From positions 1 through 64,000 of the forward strand of contig CAKUXR010000007.1 of NCBI GenBank assembly GCA_934700615.1: a DNA stretch of 64,000 bases. Reading direction: 5' to 3'. The notes beneath the pieces were generated by a model. The model was not told the origin of the DNA, made no database searches, and saw nothing but the letters and a program-made list of their open reading frames with translations. Position numbers and translations under genes: made by a program. Numbering within the stretch: position 1 is the first letter of the stretch; each line of letters starts with the position of its first letter. Source of the stretch: an uncultured Bacteroidales bacterium (GTDB lineage: Bacteria; Bacteroidota; Bacteroidia; Bacteroidales; UBA932). This document shows, piece after piece, positions 33,670 to 42,643 of the stretch.

Positions 33670-35328
33670 ATGGTTTTACAGTTCCTTACCCTATTCGGTG
33701 CCATCGGATTGTTCCTTTATGGACTGAACCTTCTGAGCGGCGGCTTGATGAAACTGACCGGTGACAGAATGAAAAATTTTCTGCCGTGGATGAAGAAAAA
33801 CCCTGTCAACAGCATTCTTTCAGGATTCTGTATAACCACATTGGCTGAATCTTCCAGCGCAGCGACCGTTACGGTCGTGAGTTTTGTCAATGCAGGTGTA
33901 CTCGCATTGACACAGGCGATTCTCGTCATCATGGGCGCGAACATCGGAGCTTCGTTCACGACCTGGATTATCGCATTGGCAGGATTTGACGGAGCGCTTA
34001 AGTTCATGACGTACCCGCTGATTGCAATCGGATTCGTATTGACGATGGCGAAAGGACAGAAAAAGAAAATTACCGGCGAGGTCGTTATCGGACTGGCATT
34101 GCTGTTCATAGGACTGTCCTTTATGTTATCTACATTCCCTCCTGTCACGGAGCTCCCCTCCCTTAAGGCTGCAATCGACAGCCTCGCAGGTTCTGAATTC
34201 CTTTGCCTGCTTATGTTCATGGCCGTGGGATGCGTTCTGGCTTTTGCAATGCAATCTACTGGTGCCGTGACACTTACGATGGTCATGATGACTTCGGGAT
34301 GGATTAACTTCGACATGGCTGCGGCTATGGTACTCGGGGAAAACATAGGTACTACAATATCTGCAAATATTGCGGCATCAGACGCCAATATCCAGGCAAA
34401 ACGTGCAGCCTTGGTCCATACGCTCTTCAATGTAGTCGGTGCTGTCATGGCATTGATATTCTTCAAGCCTTTCACGGGTTTTGTTGCGCACATCACTGAA
34501 GGATGGCATCCTGTTTTCGCCATTGCGACCTTCCATACGCTCTTCAATGTTCTTGGAACCTGCATTCTGGCATGGTTCACCAAGCCGATTGAAAAATTGG
34601 TAACCAAGCTTGTATCAGCTGATTCAGAGATTCCGGATGACGGTTCAAGACTGATTTACATCTCAGCCAGAAGATTCGGTGCTCCGAGCATTTCCATTTC
34701 TCAGGCGTTCAAGGAAGTCGCTCATTTCGCGGCAATCATGAAATCGGGTTTTGTCAATGTTGCAAATGCCGTCAATGAGAAGGACTCTGACAAGTTCGAG
34801 TCATTCAGAGTGAAACTCGTCCAGTCGGAGGAATTGTCCGACAAACTGGAATATCAGATAGCGGCATTCCTCAATAGCGTGTCTGCTGAGAGCATCAGCG
34901 AAGAGGAAGCCGAAGAAATCAAGGTGCTGTATCGCGTCATCGGTGAGTTGGAAAGCCTCGGAGACAGTGGTGAGAACATAAGCCGTATTCTGGAAAGGGA
35001 GCGTGTCCACAACAGGAAATTCGATGAGGCGACCATCGAAAAGATCAATCTGATGATTTCCAAGGTGGATTTTGCCTATGGTGTCATGGTGGAGAATCTC
35101 GACAAGGCGGCCAACGGATACGTGAGGGATATTGCCAATGCGTATAATGCAGAGGATGTGATTAACGAAACTAGAGACAAATTGAGAGAGGAAGGAATTG
35201 CCCAGATTGAGAGCCATACCGGCAACTATCAGTCACTCAACTACTTCCTTGATATTATAGCAGAGTTGGAGGCTATGGGAGACTTTATGATCAATGTCTC
35301 TCAGGCTGTGGTTAGAAACGACAATTAA
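33670..35328 (+). CDS. Na+/phosphate cotransporter (NptA/YjbB type) with PhoU-like tail
   Basis: 552 residues. Two Na/Pi-cotransporter repeats (about 1-150 and 175-310) with many membrane helices, then a cytoplasmic helical PhoU-like domain (about 340-552). The substrate motif, usually QSSSA in both repeats, reads ESSSA in the first (E60) and QSTGA in the second (Q195), so one or both sites may be altered. It imports phosphate or possibly another anion. First gene of an operon with rlmD, a Na/Ca antiporter, cysteate synthase and MscS (gaps 6, 3, 20 and 17 bases). The provirus ends 6 bases before its start codon. Confidence 0.9.
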   Translation: MVLQFLTLFGAIGLFLYGLNLLSGGLMKLTGDRMKNFLPWMKKNPVNSILSGFCITTLAESSSAATVTVVSFVNAGVLALTQAILVIMGANIGASFTTWIIALAGFDGALKFMTYPLIAIGFVLTMAKGQKKKITGEVVIGLALLFIGLSFMLSTFPPVTELPSLKAAIDSLAGSEFLCLLMFMAVGCVLAFAMQSTGAVTLTMVMMTSGWINFDMAAAMVLGENIGTTISANIAASDANIQAKRAALVHTLFNVVGAVMALIFFKPFTGFVAHITEGWHPVFAIATFHTLFNVLGTCILAWFTKPIEKLVTKLVSADSEIPDDGSRLIYISARRFGAPSISISQAFKEVAHFAAIMKSGFVNVANAVNEKDSDKFESFRVKLVQSEELSDKLEYQIAAFLNSVSAESISEEEAEEIKVLYRVIGELESLGDSGENISRILERERVHNRKFDEATIEKINLMISKVDFAYGVMVENLDKAANGYVRDIANAYNAEDVINETRDKLREEGIAQIESHTGNYQSLNYFLDIIAELEAMGDFMINVSQAVVRNDN

Positions 35329-35334
35329 AAACAA

Positions 35335-36798
35335 ATGGCAAAGAAGAAACTCGACCTGGTACTTGAAAATGTGACGATTGAAGCGGTTGCTGCGGAAGGA
35401 AAATCACTGGCCCATGTGGATGGGGCTGTGGTCTTCGTTGAATTCGCGGTGCCCGGGGACATTGTCAATGTCAGAATTACGAAGAAGAAAAAGAATTATA
35501 TGGAAGGCTATATCCTGGATATAGTCAAACCGTCAGAACAGAGACTTGAACCTTTCTGTGAGCATTTTGGAATTTGCGGAGGATGCAAATGGCAGCCTCT
35601 CCCCTACGAAATGCAGTTGCAGGCAAAGCAGCAGCAGGTATGGGACCAGCTCGTAAGAATCGGTCATCTCCAGATTCCGGAAATTTCACCTATTCTTCCG
35701 TCTGAGAAGACACAGTATTACAGGAACAAGCTGGAGTTTACCTTTTCCAACAAGAGATGGATATTTGACACGGAAGATCCGGAGAGCCTTACTGATGAAG
35801 AAAGACTCGGACTCGGATTCCATGTCGGACGATTCTTCGATAAAGTTCTGGATATCAGACACTGCTGTCTGCAGCCCGAGCCGTCCAACAAGATACGTCT
35901 CTTCATAAAGGAATATGCTGTAAGGCACAAACTTGAATTCTACAACATTCGCGAGAATACAGGATTGATGAGAAACATCATCATCAGGAACAACAAGGCA
36001 GGTGAAGTCATGCTTACAGTCTGCTTTGCCCATGAGGATGAAGCTGTCAAACCATTGCTCGACGCTGTCTCAGAAGCTTTCCCTGAAATCGTGTCGCTGT
36101 ATTATGTTATCAATACCAAACTGAACGATTCCATTGCCGACCAGGAGTGCATACTATACAAAGGTGCAGACGCAATCTGGGAGACAATGGGACGACTCAA
36201 GTTCAAAATCGGACCGAAGTCGTTCTACCAGACCAATAGCGAGCAGGCCCAGAGACTTTATTCTGTTGCGAAGGATTTTGCGGGATTGACCGGAAACGAG
36301 ACTGTCTATGATCTCTATACCGGCACCGGCACCATCGCGCAGTTTGTCTCCGACAAGGCCGCAAAAGTTATCGGAATCGAGTACGTGAAAGAGGCAATCG
36401 ACGATGCCGAGGTCAATGCCAAAGCAAACGGCATTGACAATTGCACATTCTTCGCAGGAGACATGAAGGACATCCTCACCTCTGATTTCATCAGGGAACA
36501 TGGAAGGCCTGAAGTCATGATCATTGACCCTCCCCGTGCAGGAATGCATCCGGATGTGGTTAAAGTGATACTTGAGGCAGCGCCGTCCAAGATTGTGTAT
36601 GTCAGCTGTAACCCTGCTTCTCAGGCAAGAGATCTTGCCATGATGTCAGGAAAATATGATATAACGGCTGTTCAGCCTGTGGACATGTTCCCTCATACTA
36701 TGCATGTCGAGAATGTATGCGCACTGAGACTCCTCTCCGACGAGGAAATCAGAAGGCGCGCTGAAGCAAAATTGCAGGACGAAGAAAACAACAAATAG
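35335..36798 (+). CDS. rlmD: 23S rRNA (uracil-5)-methyltransferase RlmD-type
   Basis: 487 residues. An N-terminal TRAM RNA-binding domain (about 8-62), then an iron-sulphur cluster motif C75-x5-C81-x2-C84 with a later Cys around 178 (RHCC). The Rossmann methyltransferase domain has VYDLYTGTGTIAQFV (SAM binding, about 322), the IDPPRAGMHP motif and the catalytic VSCNPASQARDL (Cys about 424). It methylates uracil at C5 in 23S rRNA; U1939 (RlmD) is the best fit, but RlmCD/RumA-like specificity in Bacteroidota is not certain from sequence. Confidence 0.9.
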   Translation: MAKKKLDLVLENVTIEAVAAEGKSLAHVDGAVVFVEFAVPGDIVNVRITKKKKNYMEGYILDIVKPSEQRLEPFCEHFGICGGCKWQPLPYEMQLQAKQQQVWDQLVRIGHLQIPEISPILPSEKTQYYRNKLEFTFSNKRWIFDTEDPESLTDEERLGLGFHVGRFFDKVLDIRHCCLQPEPSNKIRLFIKEYAVRHKLEFYNIRENTGLMRNIIIRNNKAGEVMLTVCFAHEDEAVKPLLDAVSEAFPEIVSLYYVINTKLNDSIADQECILYKGADAIWETMGRLKFKIGPKSFYQTNSEQAQRLYSVAKDFAGLTGNETVYDLYTGTGTIAQFVSDKAAKVIGIEYVKEAIDDAEVNAKANGIDNCTFFAGDMKDILTSDFIREHGRPEVMIIDPPRAGMHPDVVKVILEAAPSKIVYVSCNPASQARDLAMMSGKYDITAVQPVDMFPHTMHVENVCALRLLSDEEIRRRAEAKLQDEENNK

Positions 36799-36801
36799 AC
36801 T

Positions 36802-37758
36802 ATGTTACTCCAGATTTTCATCTTTCTTGTCGGTCTCTTTTTTATTGTAAAAGGAGCCGACTGGCTTGTGGATGGTGCGTCATCAGTTGCCAAACGACTG
36901 GGAATCAGTGATTTCGTCATTGGCCTTACCATTGTTGGAATGGGAACTTCCGCTCCTGAGATGGTGGTCAGTTTCATCGGTGCCATCCAGGGCAATGCCG
37001 ATATCGCCATCGGCAATGTCATGGGTTCGAATATTTTCAATGTTCTGCTCATTCTCGGAGTAACGGCTGTAATTTGCCCGATGACGATAACAAGTCTGAA
37101 CAGGAGGAAAGACATTCCGATCAATATTTTCATTACAGTCTTGCTGCTCGGTCTGGGAATGACTCATAAACTCTTCGGTTTCGGAACAGATACATTGGGA
37201 AGACTTGAAGGCGCAATACTTGTCGTATTGTTCGCGACATATATTTATCTGTCATTCCGCTTCGATGTGCCGGATGAGAATTCAGATGAGGATGAGAAAC
37301 CGGTATCCGTGGGCAAATCTGTCTTCATGATAGTTGCCGGTCTTGCAGGACTGATTCTGGGAGGACAGTTTTTCGTCAATTCTGCCACAAGCATCGCCAA
37401 GATGATCGGAGTCAGCGACAAGTTCATCGCAATCACGATTCTTGCAGGAGGCACATCAATGCCGGAACTCGCCACATGTATCGTGGCTGCTGCGAAGAAG
37501 AAAGGCCAGCTCGCGCTGGGTAACATATTGGGCTCCAATGTGTTCAATATCCTTCTGATTCTCGGTGGCTCGGCATTGATCCATCCGTTGTCATTTGCGG
37601 CAATCAGTTATGTGGATGCGGCAGCGCTTCTTGTAAGCGCACTTGCAATCGCAATAAGTATCTATACATTCAAGAGAGATAAGCTCGACAGGGCAGATGG
37701 AATCTGCCTTCTGATTCTTGAAATCGCCTATATGACCTGGCTTATCATTGACAAGTAA
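36802..37758 (+). CDS. Na+/Ca2+ antiporter (CaCA family, YrbG-like)
   Basis: 318 residues with two inverted repeats of five helices. The two alpha-repeat motifs are clear: GMGTSAPEMVVSF with GNVMGSNIFNVLLILG (about 50-95), and AGGTSMPELATCI with GNILGSNVFNILLILGG (about 215-258). The acidic residues in PE bind the cation. It probably expels calcium in exchange for sodium across the inner membrane. Between the halves is a short acidic loop (DVPDENSDEDEK). Same operon as rlmD, with a 3-base gap. Confidence 0.92.
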   Translation: MLLQIFIFLVGLFFIVKGADWLVDGASSVAKRLGISDFVIGLTIVGMGTSAPEMVVSFIGAIQGNADIAIGNVMGSNIFNVLLILGVTAVICPMTITSLNRRKDIPINIFITVLLLGLGMTHKLFGFGTDTLGRLEGAILVVLFATYIYLSFRFDVPDENSDEDEKPVSVGKSVFMIVAGLAGLILGGQFFVNSATSIAKMIGVSDKFIAITILAGGTSMPELATCIVAAAKKKGQLALGNILGSNVFNILLILGGSALIHPLSFAAISYVDAAALLVSALAIAISIYTFKRDKLDRADGICLLILEIAYMTWLIIDK

Positions 37759-37778
37759 AAATCTAAACCACTTATAAT

Positions 37779-39059
37779 ATGTTCAAACCTACAAAATACA
37801 AGCTGGTCAACGTCGGTACCGGCAGGGTTTTCGAAGACGAGGGCTGGACGCTCGCCGATCCGGAAGCACAATCTCCGTCTCTTGTGAGAGCTGTTTATGA
37901 GAACACGAAATTTACTCCCAGAGAAGATCTCAAGGGACTATACAGATATGCCGAATGGCTTCCTATCAGGAAACCTCTAAGACATTCACATGCACCTGTA
38001 ACATATAAGAGCAAGGGCCTGGCCGCGATGCTTGGCATGGAAAATCTCTATATCACCTTCTCAGGCTACTGCCCTAGAATTGGTGCCAGAATGGAGACTT
38101 GCTCGTTCAAGGAGACAGAGGCATATTCGGTATGTGCGAGATTGCCTAAGAACAACAAGAGGATTCTCGTTGTCCAGTCTGCGGGAAATACTGCCCGTGC
38201 ATTTGCGAAGGTCTGCTCGGACAACAATATTCCTATCGTTATATGTGTGCCGCTCGACAATTTCAGCGACCTGTGGTTCAAGAAGAAACTCTCTTCTTGT
38301 GTAAAGATTGTCGCCACACCTGCAGGAACTGACTATTACGATGCTATCGCTCTTGGTGACAAGCTCTGCTCAGATCCACGATATATGGCAGAGGGCGGCG
38401 CGAAGAATGTTGCAAGGCGTGACGGAATGGGTACTACGATTCTTTCTGCCGTGGAGACTATCGGAAGGATTCCTGATGCATATTTCCAGGCTGTAGGTAG
38501 CGGCACCGGTGCCATTGCCGCATGGGAGAACGCTGAGAGGCTTGCTGCTGACGGACGTTTCGGTGAGAATAAGATGAGAATCTATGCCAGTCAGAATGCA
38601 CCATTCACCATCATGTACGATTCATGGAAAGCTCACAGCCGCCAGCTTGTACCGATGACTCCTGAGGAAGGAAGAAATAAGGCTGAAGTAATTCTCGGCA
38701 AGGTGCTTTCAAACAGAAAACCGCCATACAGCCTTGCAGGCGGCTTGTTCGACGTGCTCGAGAAATCAGGTGGAGACATGTTCAAGGTTTCCAATGACGA
38801 GATTGTTTCTTGGGTTGTAAGATACTTCAGTGCAGAAGGTTATGATCTCTTCCCTGCATCAGCATGTGCTGTCGCAAGTATGAAGCAGGCTCTTGATGCC
38901 GGTGTCATAAAGCATGACGAGACCGTGATGCTGAATGTGACCGGTGGCGGTATGCTTGGAGCTACCCGCAAGGGGTTCGTCCTCAAGGAACCGGATCTCG
39001 TATTGAGCCCGGATCTTCCTGCAGAGGAGATTATTGCTGCCATTGACAAACTTTTCTAA
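37779..39059 (+). CDS. Cysteate synthase (threonine synthase paralogue)
   Basis: 426 residues, fold-type II PLP enzyme. The PLP lysine is K111 in CSFKETEAY; the glycine-rich phosphate-binding loop is AVGSGTGAIAAWE. The long N-terminus (FEDEGWTL, LYRYAEWLP) and the motif ARRDGMGTT fit cysteate synthase, which converts O-phosphoserine and sulphite to L-cysteate. In Bacteroidota cysteate is the head-group precursor of capnine-type sulfonolipids, so this gene suggests the host makes them. The fatty-acyl transferase and reductase of that pathway are not in the window. True threonine synthase is the main alternative. Confidence 0.8.
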   Translation: MFKPTKYKLVNVGTGRVFEDEGWTLADPEAQSPSLVRAVYENTKFTPREDLKGLYRYAEWLPIRKPLRHSHAPVTYKSKGLAAMLGMENLYITFSGYCPRIGARMETCSFKETEAYSVCARLPKNNKRILVVQSAGNTARAFAKVCSDNNIPIVICVPLDNFSDLWFKKKLSSCVKIVATPAGTDYYDAIALGDKLCSDPRYMAEGGAKNVARRDGMGTTILSAVETIGRIPDAYFQAVGSGTGAIAAWENAERLAADGRFGENKMRIYASQNAPFTIMYDSWKAHSRQLVPMTPEEGRNKAEVILGKVLSNRKPPYSLAGGLFDVLEKSGGDMFKVSNDEIVSWVVRYFSAEGYDLFPASACAVASMKQALDAGVIKHDETVMLNVTGGGMLGATRKGFVLKEPDLVLSPDLPAEEIIAAIDKLF

Positions 39060-39076
39060 AATAACGGAGAATCATT

Positions 39077-39991
39077 ATGCCATCACAGTTGCCACAGCTT
39101 GACTCATTGACGTTCAATTCTGATTCCGCGAAAGTAGCATTGACAAACATTGCCCAGGAGATTGCATCAGACCCGAACAAATTCCTTCAGGACTTGATTC
39201 ATGACGCAATCGGATTCGGACTGAAGGTCTTGGCGGCAATTGTCATATATGCTGTCGGAGCCTGGCTGATCCGTAGGGTCAAAGCGTTGTTGCGCAGGAT
39301 ATTCGAAAGAAAACATACAGAGAAAACTCTTTCGACTTTCATAACCAGTCTTGTGTCAATAACATTGACAGTGCTCCTCATCATCATTACGATAGGAACG
39401 CTTGGCATCAATACTACCTCCATCGCGGCTCTGCTTGCCGCAGGAGGTATGGCCATCGGTATGGCGCTAAGCGGCACTGTGCAGAATTTTGCCGGAGGTA
39501 TAATGATTCTCATGTTCAAGCCGTTCAAGGCAGGTGACTACATTACGGCTTTAGGATATTCCGGAATAGTGTCTGAAGTCAACATCGTGAGTACCAAATT
39601 GCGCACATTTGACAACAGGACGATTATTCTCCCGAATGGCGCCCTTTCAAACGGCAACATTGACAATTATTTCGAGCACAGCGTCAACCGTCTGGAGTGG
39701 AAGGTCGAACTGGATTACAGTACGGATAACGAGGCTGCCAAGGCTGCGATGTATGAAATACTGAAGAATGACAAGCGCATCCTGACTTCATCGACGCCAG
39801 GGGCATCGAATCCTTTTGTCGCATTGAATTCAATGAAAGACAGTTGCATCGAATATGTGATGAAGGCTTGGGTGAAGGTCGAGGACTATTGGGACGTGAT
39901 GTATGATATCAATGAGGCGATTTTCACGGAACTGCCCAAGAAGGGCTTGAAATTCCCGTTCCCTCAGATGGATGTCCATATCAGGAACTAG
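39077..39991 (+). CDS. MscS-family small-conductance mechanosensitive channel
   Basis: 304 residues. Three membrane helices: TM1 about 55-75 (VLAAIVIYAVGAWL), TM2 about 95-115, TM3 about 125-150 with the Gly/Ala pore helix SIAALLAAGGMAIGMALSGTVQNFAGG. Then the beta-domain (KPFKAGDYITALGYSGIVSEVN and the usual RTFDNRTIILPNGALSNGNIDNY) and the alpha/beta vestibule domain. It opens on membrane tension to release solutes during osmotic down-shock. Last gene of the operon, before a strong terminator. Confidence 0.95.
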   Translation: MPSQLPQLDSLTFNSDSAKVALTNIAQEIASDPNKFLQDLIHDAIGFGLKVLAAIVIYAVGAWLIRRVKALLRRIFERKHTEKTLSTFITSLVSITLTVLLIIITIGTLGINTTSIAALLAAGGMAIGMALSGTVQNFAGGIMILMFKPFKAGDYITALGYSGIVSEVNIVSTKLRTFDNRTIILPNGALSNGNIDNYFEHSVNRLEWKVELDYSTDNEAAKAAMYEILKNDKRILTSSTPGASNPFVALNSMKDSCIEYVMKAWVKVEDYWDVMYDINEAIFTELPKKGLKFPFPQMDVHIRN

Positions 39992-40019
39992 ACGGATTTC
40001 GCAGATGCGGGTCATATAG

Positions 40020-40067
40020 GATAAGAAAAACGGCGGACTGGAATTCCAATCCGCCGTTTTTCTTATC
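40020..40067. terminator. Strong bidirectional terminator
   Basis: An 18-base perfect stem: GATAAGAAAAACGGCGGA (40020-40037) and its complement (40050-40067) around a 12-base loop, with A and T runs at either side of the GC core. It serves mscS (+) and the acyltransferase gene (-), whose stop at 40078 lies 10 bases beyond. Confidence 0.92.
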
Positions 40068-40077
40068 CGTTGGCCGT

Positions 40078-41256
40078 TTACTGCTGTTTGGCAGCCGCAG
40101 CCTTTTCTTCCATGAGCTGTTCCTTGCTGAGGACAGGGTTTCCGTAAATCTTGAGGAAGATGTCACGCAAGTCAGACCTGTTGAGAGATTTCTCCACCTT
40201 ATCCAGCTGCTGCTCGACGTAGTTCGTGAACTTTTCCACGTCCTCAGGAGTATATAGGTCACTGTACTTGTAGCTGTGGTTGACCATATCGTAGGCGATA
40301 TAGTTGTTCTTCCACAGTCTGTAACCCTCGATTACGCGATCATCAACTGCGTGTCTGATAGCCTGATAGCGGTCATTCTTGTTGCAATATGAAGCCTCGA
40401 CGATTTCCTCGTGGGTAAGAGGGGCACCGATATTGAGATGGATGTTTCCTTTCTGCTGGTTGATGCCGGTCATGATGCTGATGAGGTCTTCCTGCGGGCC
40501 CTTGACATATTTCTGCGTGCGGGAAATGAGAAGTTCCCTTGCCTTCATGATGTCGCATGGCTCGTACTCGTATGAAATGCTGAGAGGTACTATGTTCAGT
40601 TCCTCGAAATTCGAAACGAAGTCCTTGGTTCCGCTCATGTCAAGCATCTTGAGCAAACCCTGCTCAGTCGTGTCAATGCCATTCTTTGTCCTTCCTTCAC
40701 GCTGTGCAATCCAGATGGAACTCTTGCCTGAAGTAATTCCGGTTCTGATATACTTTGAAAGAACCTGTGATGACAGGTAAAGCTGACGGGCATTGATTCC
40801 GCGGATTACCTTGATCATTCTGTTGGACCTGATAAGGTACTCTACATATTTGTTGGAGAGAAGGTTGCTTCCTACAGCGATTTCAGTCATCTGGATTCCG
40901 TTACGATATAGTACGACCTGAGTGATTGCAGGATCCAGAATGATGTCCCTATGGTTCGACAGTGCCAGGAATTTTCCGTTGATTTTCTTGATATTCTCAA
41001 TTCCGTCGTAAGAGAAATTATGGGCCGAGGTATCCAGAACCCACTCGATTGCCTTTGACATTACGAGGGTCTGAAACTCATCTATGCTTTTCAGGTTTTT
41101 AAGGACCTCCCGCAAATACTCCTTAGGCTTGTCCGGGAATATTGCCTTGGATACTTCTATGACTGCCGGATGATCGGCGAGTTTTCCTAGAGCTTCGACA
41201 GCTTCCTTGTCCGAATACGGACCGATGCTTTCGAATTCGTTGATTTCTTCACACAT
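40078..41256 (-). CDS. Glycerol(-3-phosphate) acyltransferase, PlsC/PlsB-type
   Basis: 392 residues with an acyltransferase domain (Pfam 01553). The catalytic motif is SNHRDIILDP (about 119), where His and Asp are separated by five residues (HX5D) rather than the usual four; this spacing seems to be a variant of Bacteroidota members or of PlsB-type enzymes. Further blocks are IRSNRMIKVIRG, the acyl-acceptor motif QREGRTKNGIDTT (about 195) and PLSISYEYEPCD. It transfers an acyl group to glycerol-3-phosphate or lysophosphatidate in phospholipid synthesis; which is not clear. No membrane helix is obvious. A good -7 box lies 70 bases upstream. Confidence 0.82.
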   Translation of the reverse strand: MCEEINEFESIGPYSDKEAVEALGKLADHPAVIEVSKAIFPDKPKEYLREVLKNLKSIDEFQTLVMSKAIEWVLDTSAHNFSYDGIENIKKINGKFLALSNHRDIILDPAITQVVLYRNGIQMTEIAVGSNLLSNKYVEYLIRSNRMIKVIRGINARQLYLSSQVLSKYIRTGITSGKSSIWIAQREGRTKNGIDTTEQGLLKMLDMSGTKDFVSNFEELNIVPLSISYEYEPCDIMKARELLISRTQKYVKGPQEDLISIMTGINQQKGNIHLNIGAPLTHEEIVEASYCNKNDRYQAIRHAVDDRVIEGYRLWKNNYIAYDMVNHSYKYSDLYTPEDVEKFTNYVEQQLDKVEKSLNRSDLRDIFLKIYGNPVLSKEQLMEEKAAAAKQQ

Positions 41257-41325
41257 ATTCTTTTAATTATACTGTTGCAGGAAACCATTGAGAAAATGTT
41301 AAGGTTCTGCTACACGTTTACAGGG

Positions 41326-41333
41326 CAAATCTA
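41326..41333 (-). promoter_or_regulatory. -7 box TAGATTTG for the acyltransferase gene
   Basis: Minus-strand TAGATTTG (TAnnTTTG) with a predicted leader of about 60 bases. No other candidate is seen in the 139-base gap to queA. Confidence 0.55.
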
Positions 41334-41395
41334 ATAAAAAAGGCTGGAAAGTGCAAACCGCATTCAGCGTATCTCATCAGATGGCCATATCGGGA

Positions 41396-42607
41396 CTACT
41401 TGCTGCGAAAGAGAATTGAACTGTCGCCATAACTCAGGAACCTGAAATCATGGGCCAGGGCATAATCATATATGGTATGCCAGTCTCCGCCGACAAACGC
41501 TGACACGAGCAGGATCAATGTGCTTTCAGGCTGGTGGAAATTCGTTACCAGAATATCTACGATTCTGAATTTGAACCCGGGAACGATAATGATTCTTGTT
41601 CCGATGCTCAGTTTGTCGAGAGAGTTCTTCTCGAGATAGGAGATGAGCGCATCGATGGACTCTTCTGTAGAATAGGAGTATTCTCTGTTATATGGGGCCC
41701 ATTGCTCGACATCCTGCGGATTTCCTGTCTCGATACATGAAACACCTGCATAGTAGAGGGATTCAAGAGTCCTGACGGATGTTGTTCCGACGGCAATGAC
41801 CTTCTTGCCCGAATGTCTGATATCCTTGAGGAAATCTAGAGTCACAATGAAAGGCTCGCGGTGCATCGGATGCTTCGCCACTTCCGAATCCTTCACCGGA
41901 AGGAAGGTGCCGGCGCCCACATGGAGGCAGACAGTTTCCATGTCAATGCCTTTTTGCTTGATTCTGTCGAGAACGTTCTGCGTGAAATGGAGTCCGGCCG
42001 TAGGAGCGGCAACGGAACCCCTGAATTTCGCATAAAGCGTCTGATATCTTTCAATGTCAATGCTTTCGCTGTCTCTGTTAAGGTATGGCGGGATAGGGAT
42101 TGTTCCGCAGATTTCAAGGACTTTGGAGAAAGGAATCTCTCCGTTCCAGGAGAATTTGACAATGCCTGTCTGTCCGTCTCTTGAAATGAGCTCCGCTTTC
42201 ATTGACAATGCTTTGATTTCGTCTGACTCTTCAGGATTGTATAAGTCGAGGACATCTCCTTTCCATTTCTTTGCATTGCCGATGACACATTTCCATGTGC
42301 AGGACTCGGTGGTTGCAAATGCCAGATTATATTCTTCAGGGGTGACAGGCTGCAGGCAGAAGATCTCGATGCGCGCTCCGGTAGGGCGCACGAAATGAAG
42401 TCTTGCCGGGACAACCTTGGTGTCATTGAAAACCATCACGGCATCGGATGGGAGAAGTTCGGGAATCTCGCGGAACACATATTCTTTGACAACTCCGTTT
42501 TCATATCTGAGGAGTTTGGATGAGTCCCTTTCTGCCAGAGGGTATTTTGCTATCCTTTCATCCGGCAGGGGGTAGTTGTAATCTTCGATTCTTATGTCAG
42601 GTATCAT
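41396..42607 (-). CDS. queA: S-adenosylmethionine:tRNA ribosyltransferase-isomerase
   Basis: 403 residues from the ATG at 42607 (MIPDIRIEDYNYPLPDERIAKYP), which lines up with the usual QueA start. Further in-frame ATGs at 42619 and 42643 exist; the latter is upstream of the -7 box and cannot be used. Motifs: RDSSKLL, MVFNDTKVVPARL, the SAM-ribose transfer region SVAAPTAGLHFT, LHVGAGTFLPV, and SVRTLESL, NFHQPESTLILLVSAF near the end. It makes epoxyqueuosine in tRNA wobble position 34. The protein is about 50 residues longer than E. coli QueA, as in other Bacteroidota. Confidence 0.94.
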   Translation of the reverse strand: MIPDIRIEDYNYPLPDERIAKYPLAERDSSKLLRYENGVVKEYVFREIPELLPSDAVMVFNDTKVVPARLHFVRPTGARIEIFCLQPVTPEEYNLAFATTESCTWKCVIGNAKKWKGDVLDLYNPEESDEIKALSMKAELISRDGQTGIVKFSWNGEIPFSKVLEICGTIPIPPYLNRDSESIDIERYQTLYAKFRGSVAAPTAGLHFTQNVLDRIKQKGIDMETVCLHVGAGTFLPVKDSEVAKHPMHREPFIVTLDFLKDIRHSGKKVIAVGTTSVRTLESLYYAGVSCIETGNPQDVEQWAPYNREYSYSTEESIDALISYLEKNSLDKLSIGTRIIIVPGFKFRIVDILVTNFHQPESTLILLVSAFVGGDWHTIYDYALAHDFRFLSYGDSSILFRSK

Positions 42608-42630
42608 ATTTCTGTTCATTAATGACAATG

Positions 42631-42638
42631 CAAAATTA
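42631..42638 (-). promoter_or_regulatory. -7 box TAATTTTG for queA
   Basis: Minus-strand TAATTTTG (TAnnTTTG), 24 bases before the chosen queA ATG. It decides the start, because the first in-frame ATG (42643) lies upstream of it. Confidence 0.6.
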
Positions 42639-42643
42639 CACAT

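Noticed and set aside
33717..34607. 296-codon open frame antisense to the Na/Pi cotransporter
   Set aside because: The sense frame has clear transporter motifs, and the antisense translation has no domain pattern and no start signal.
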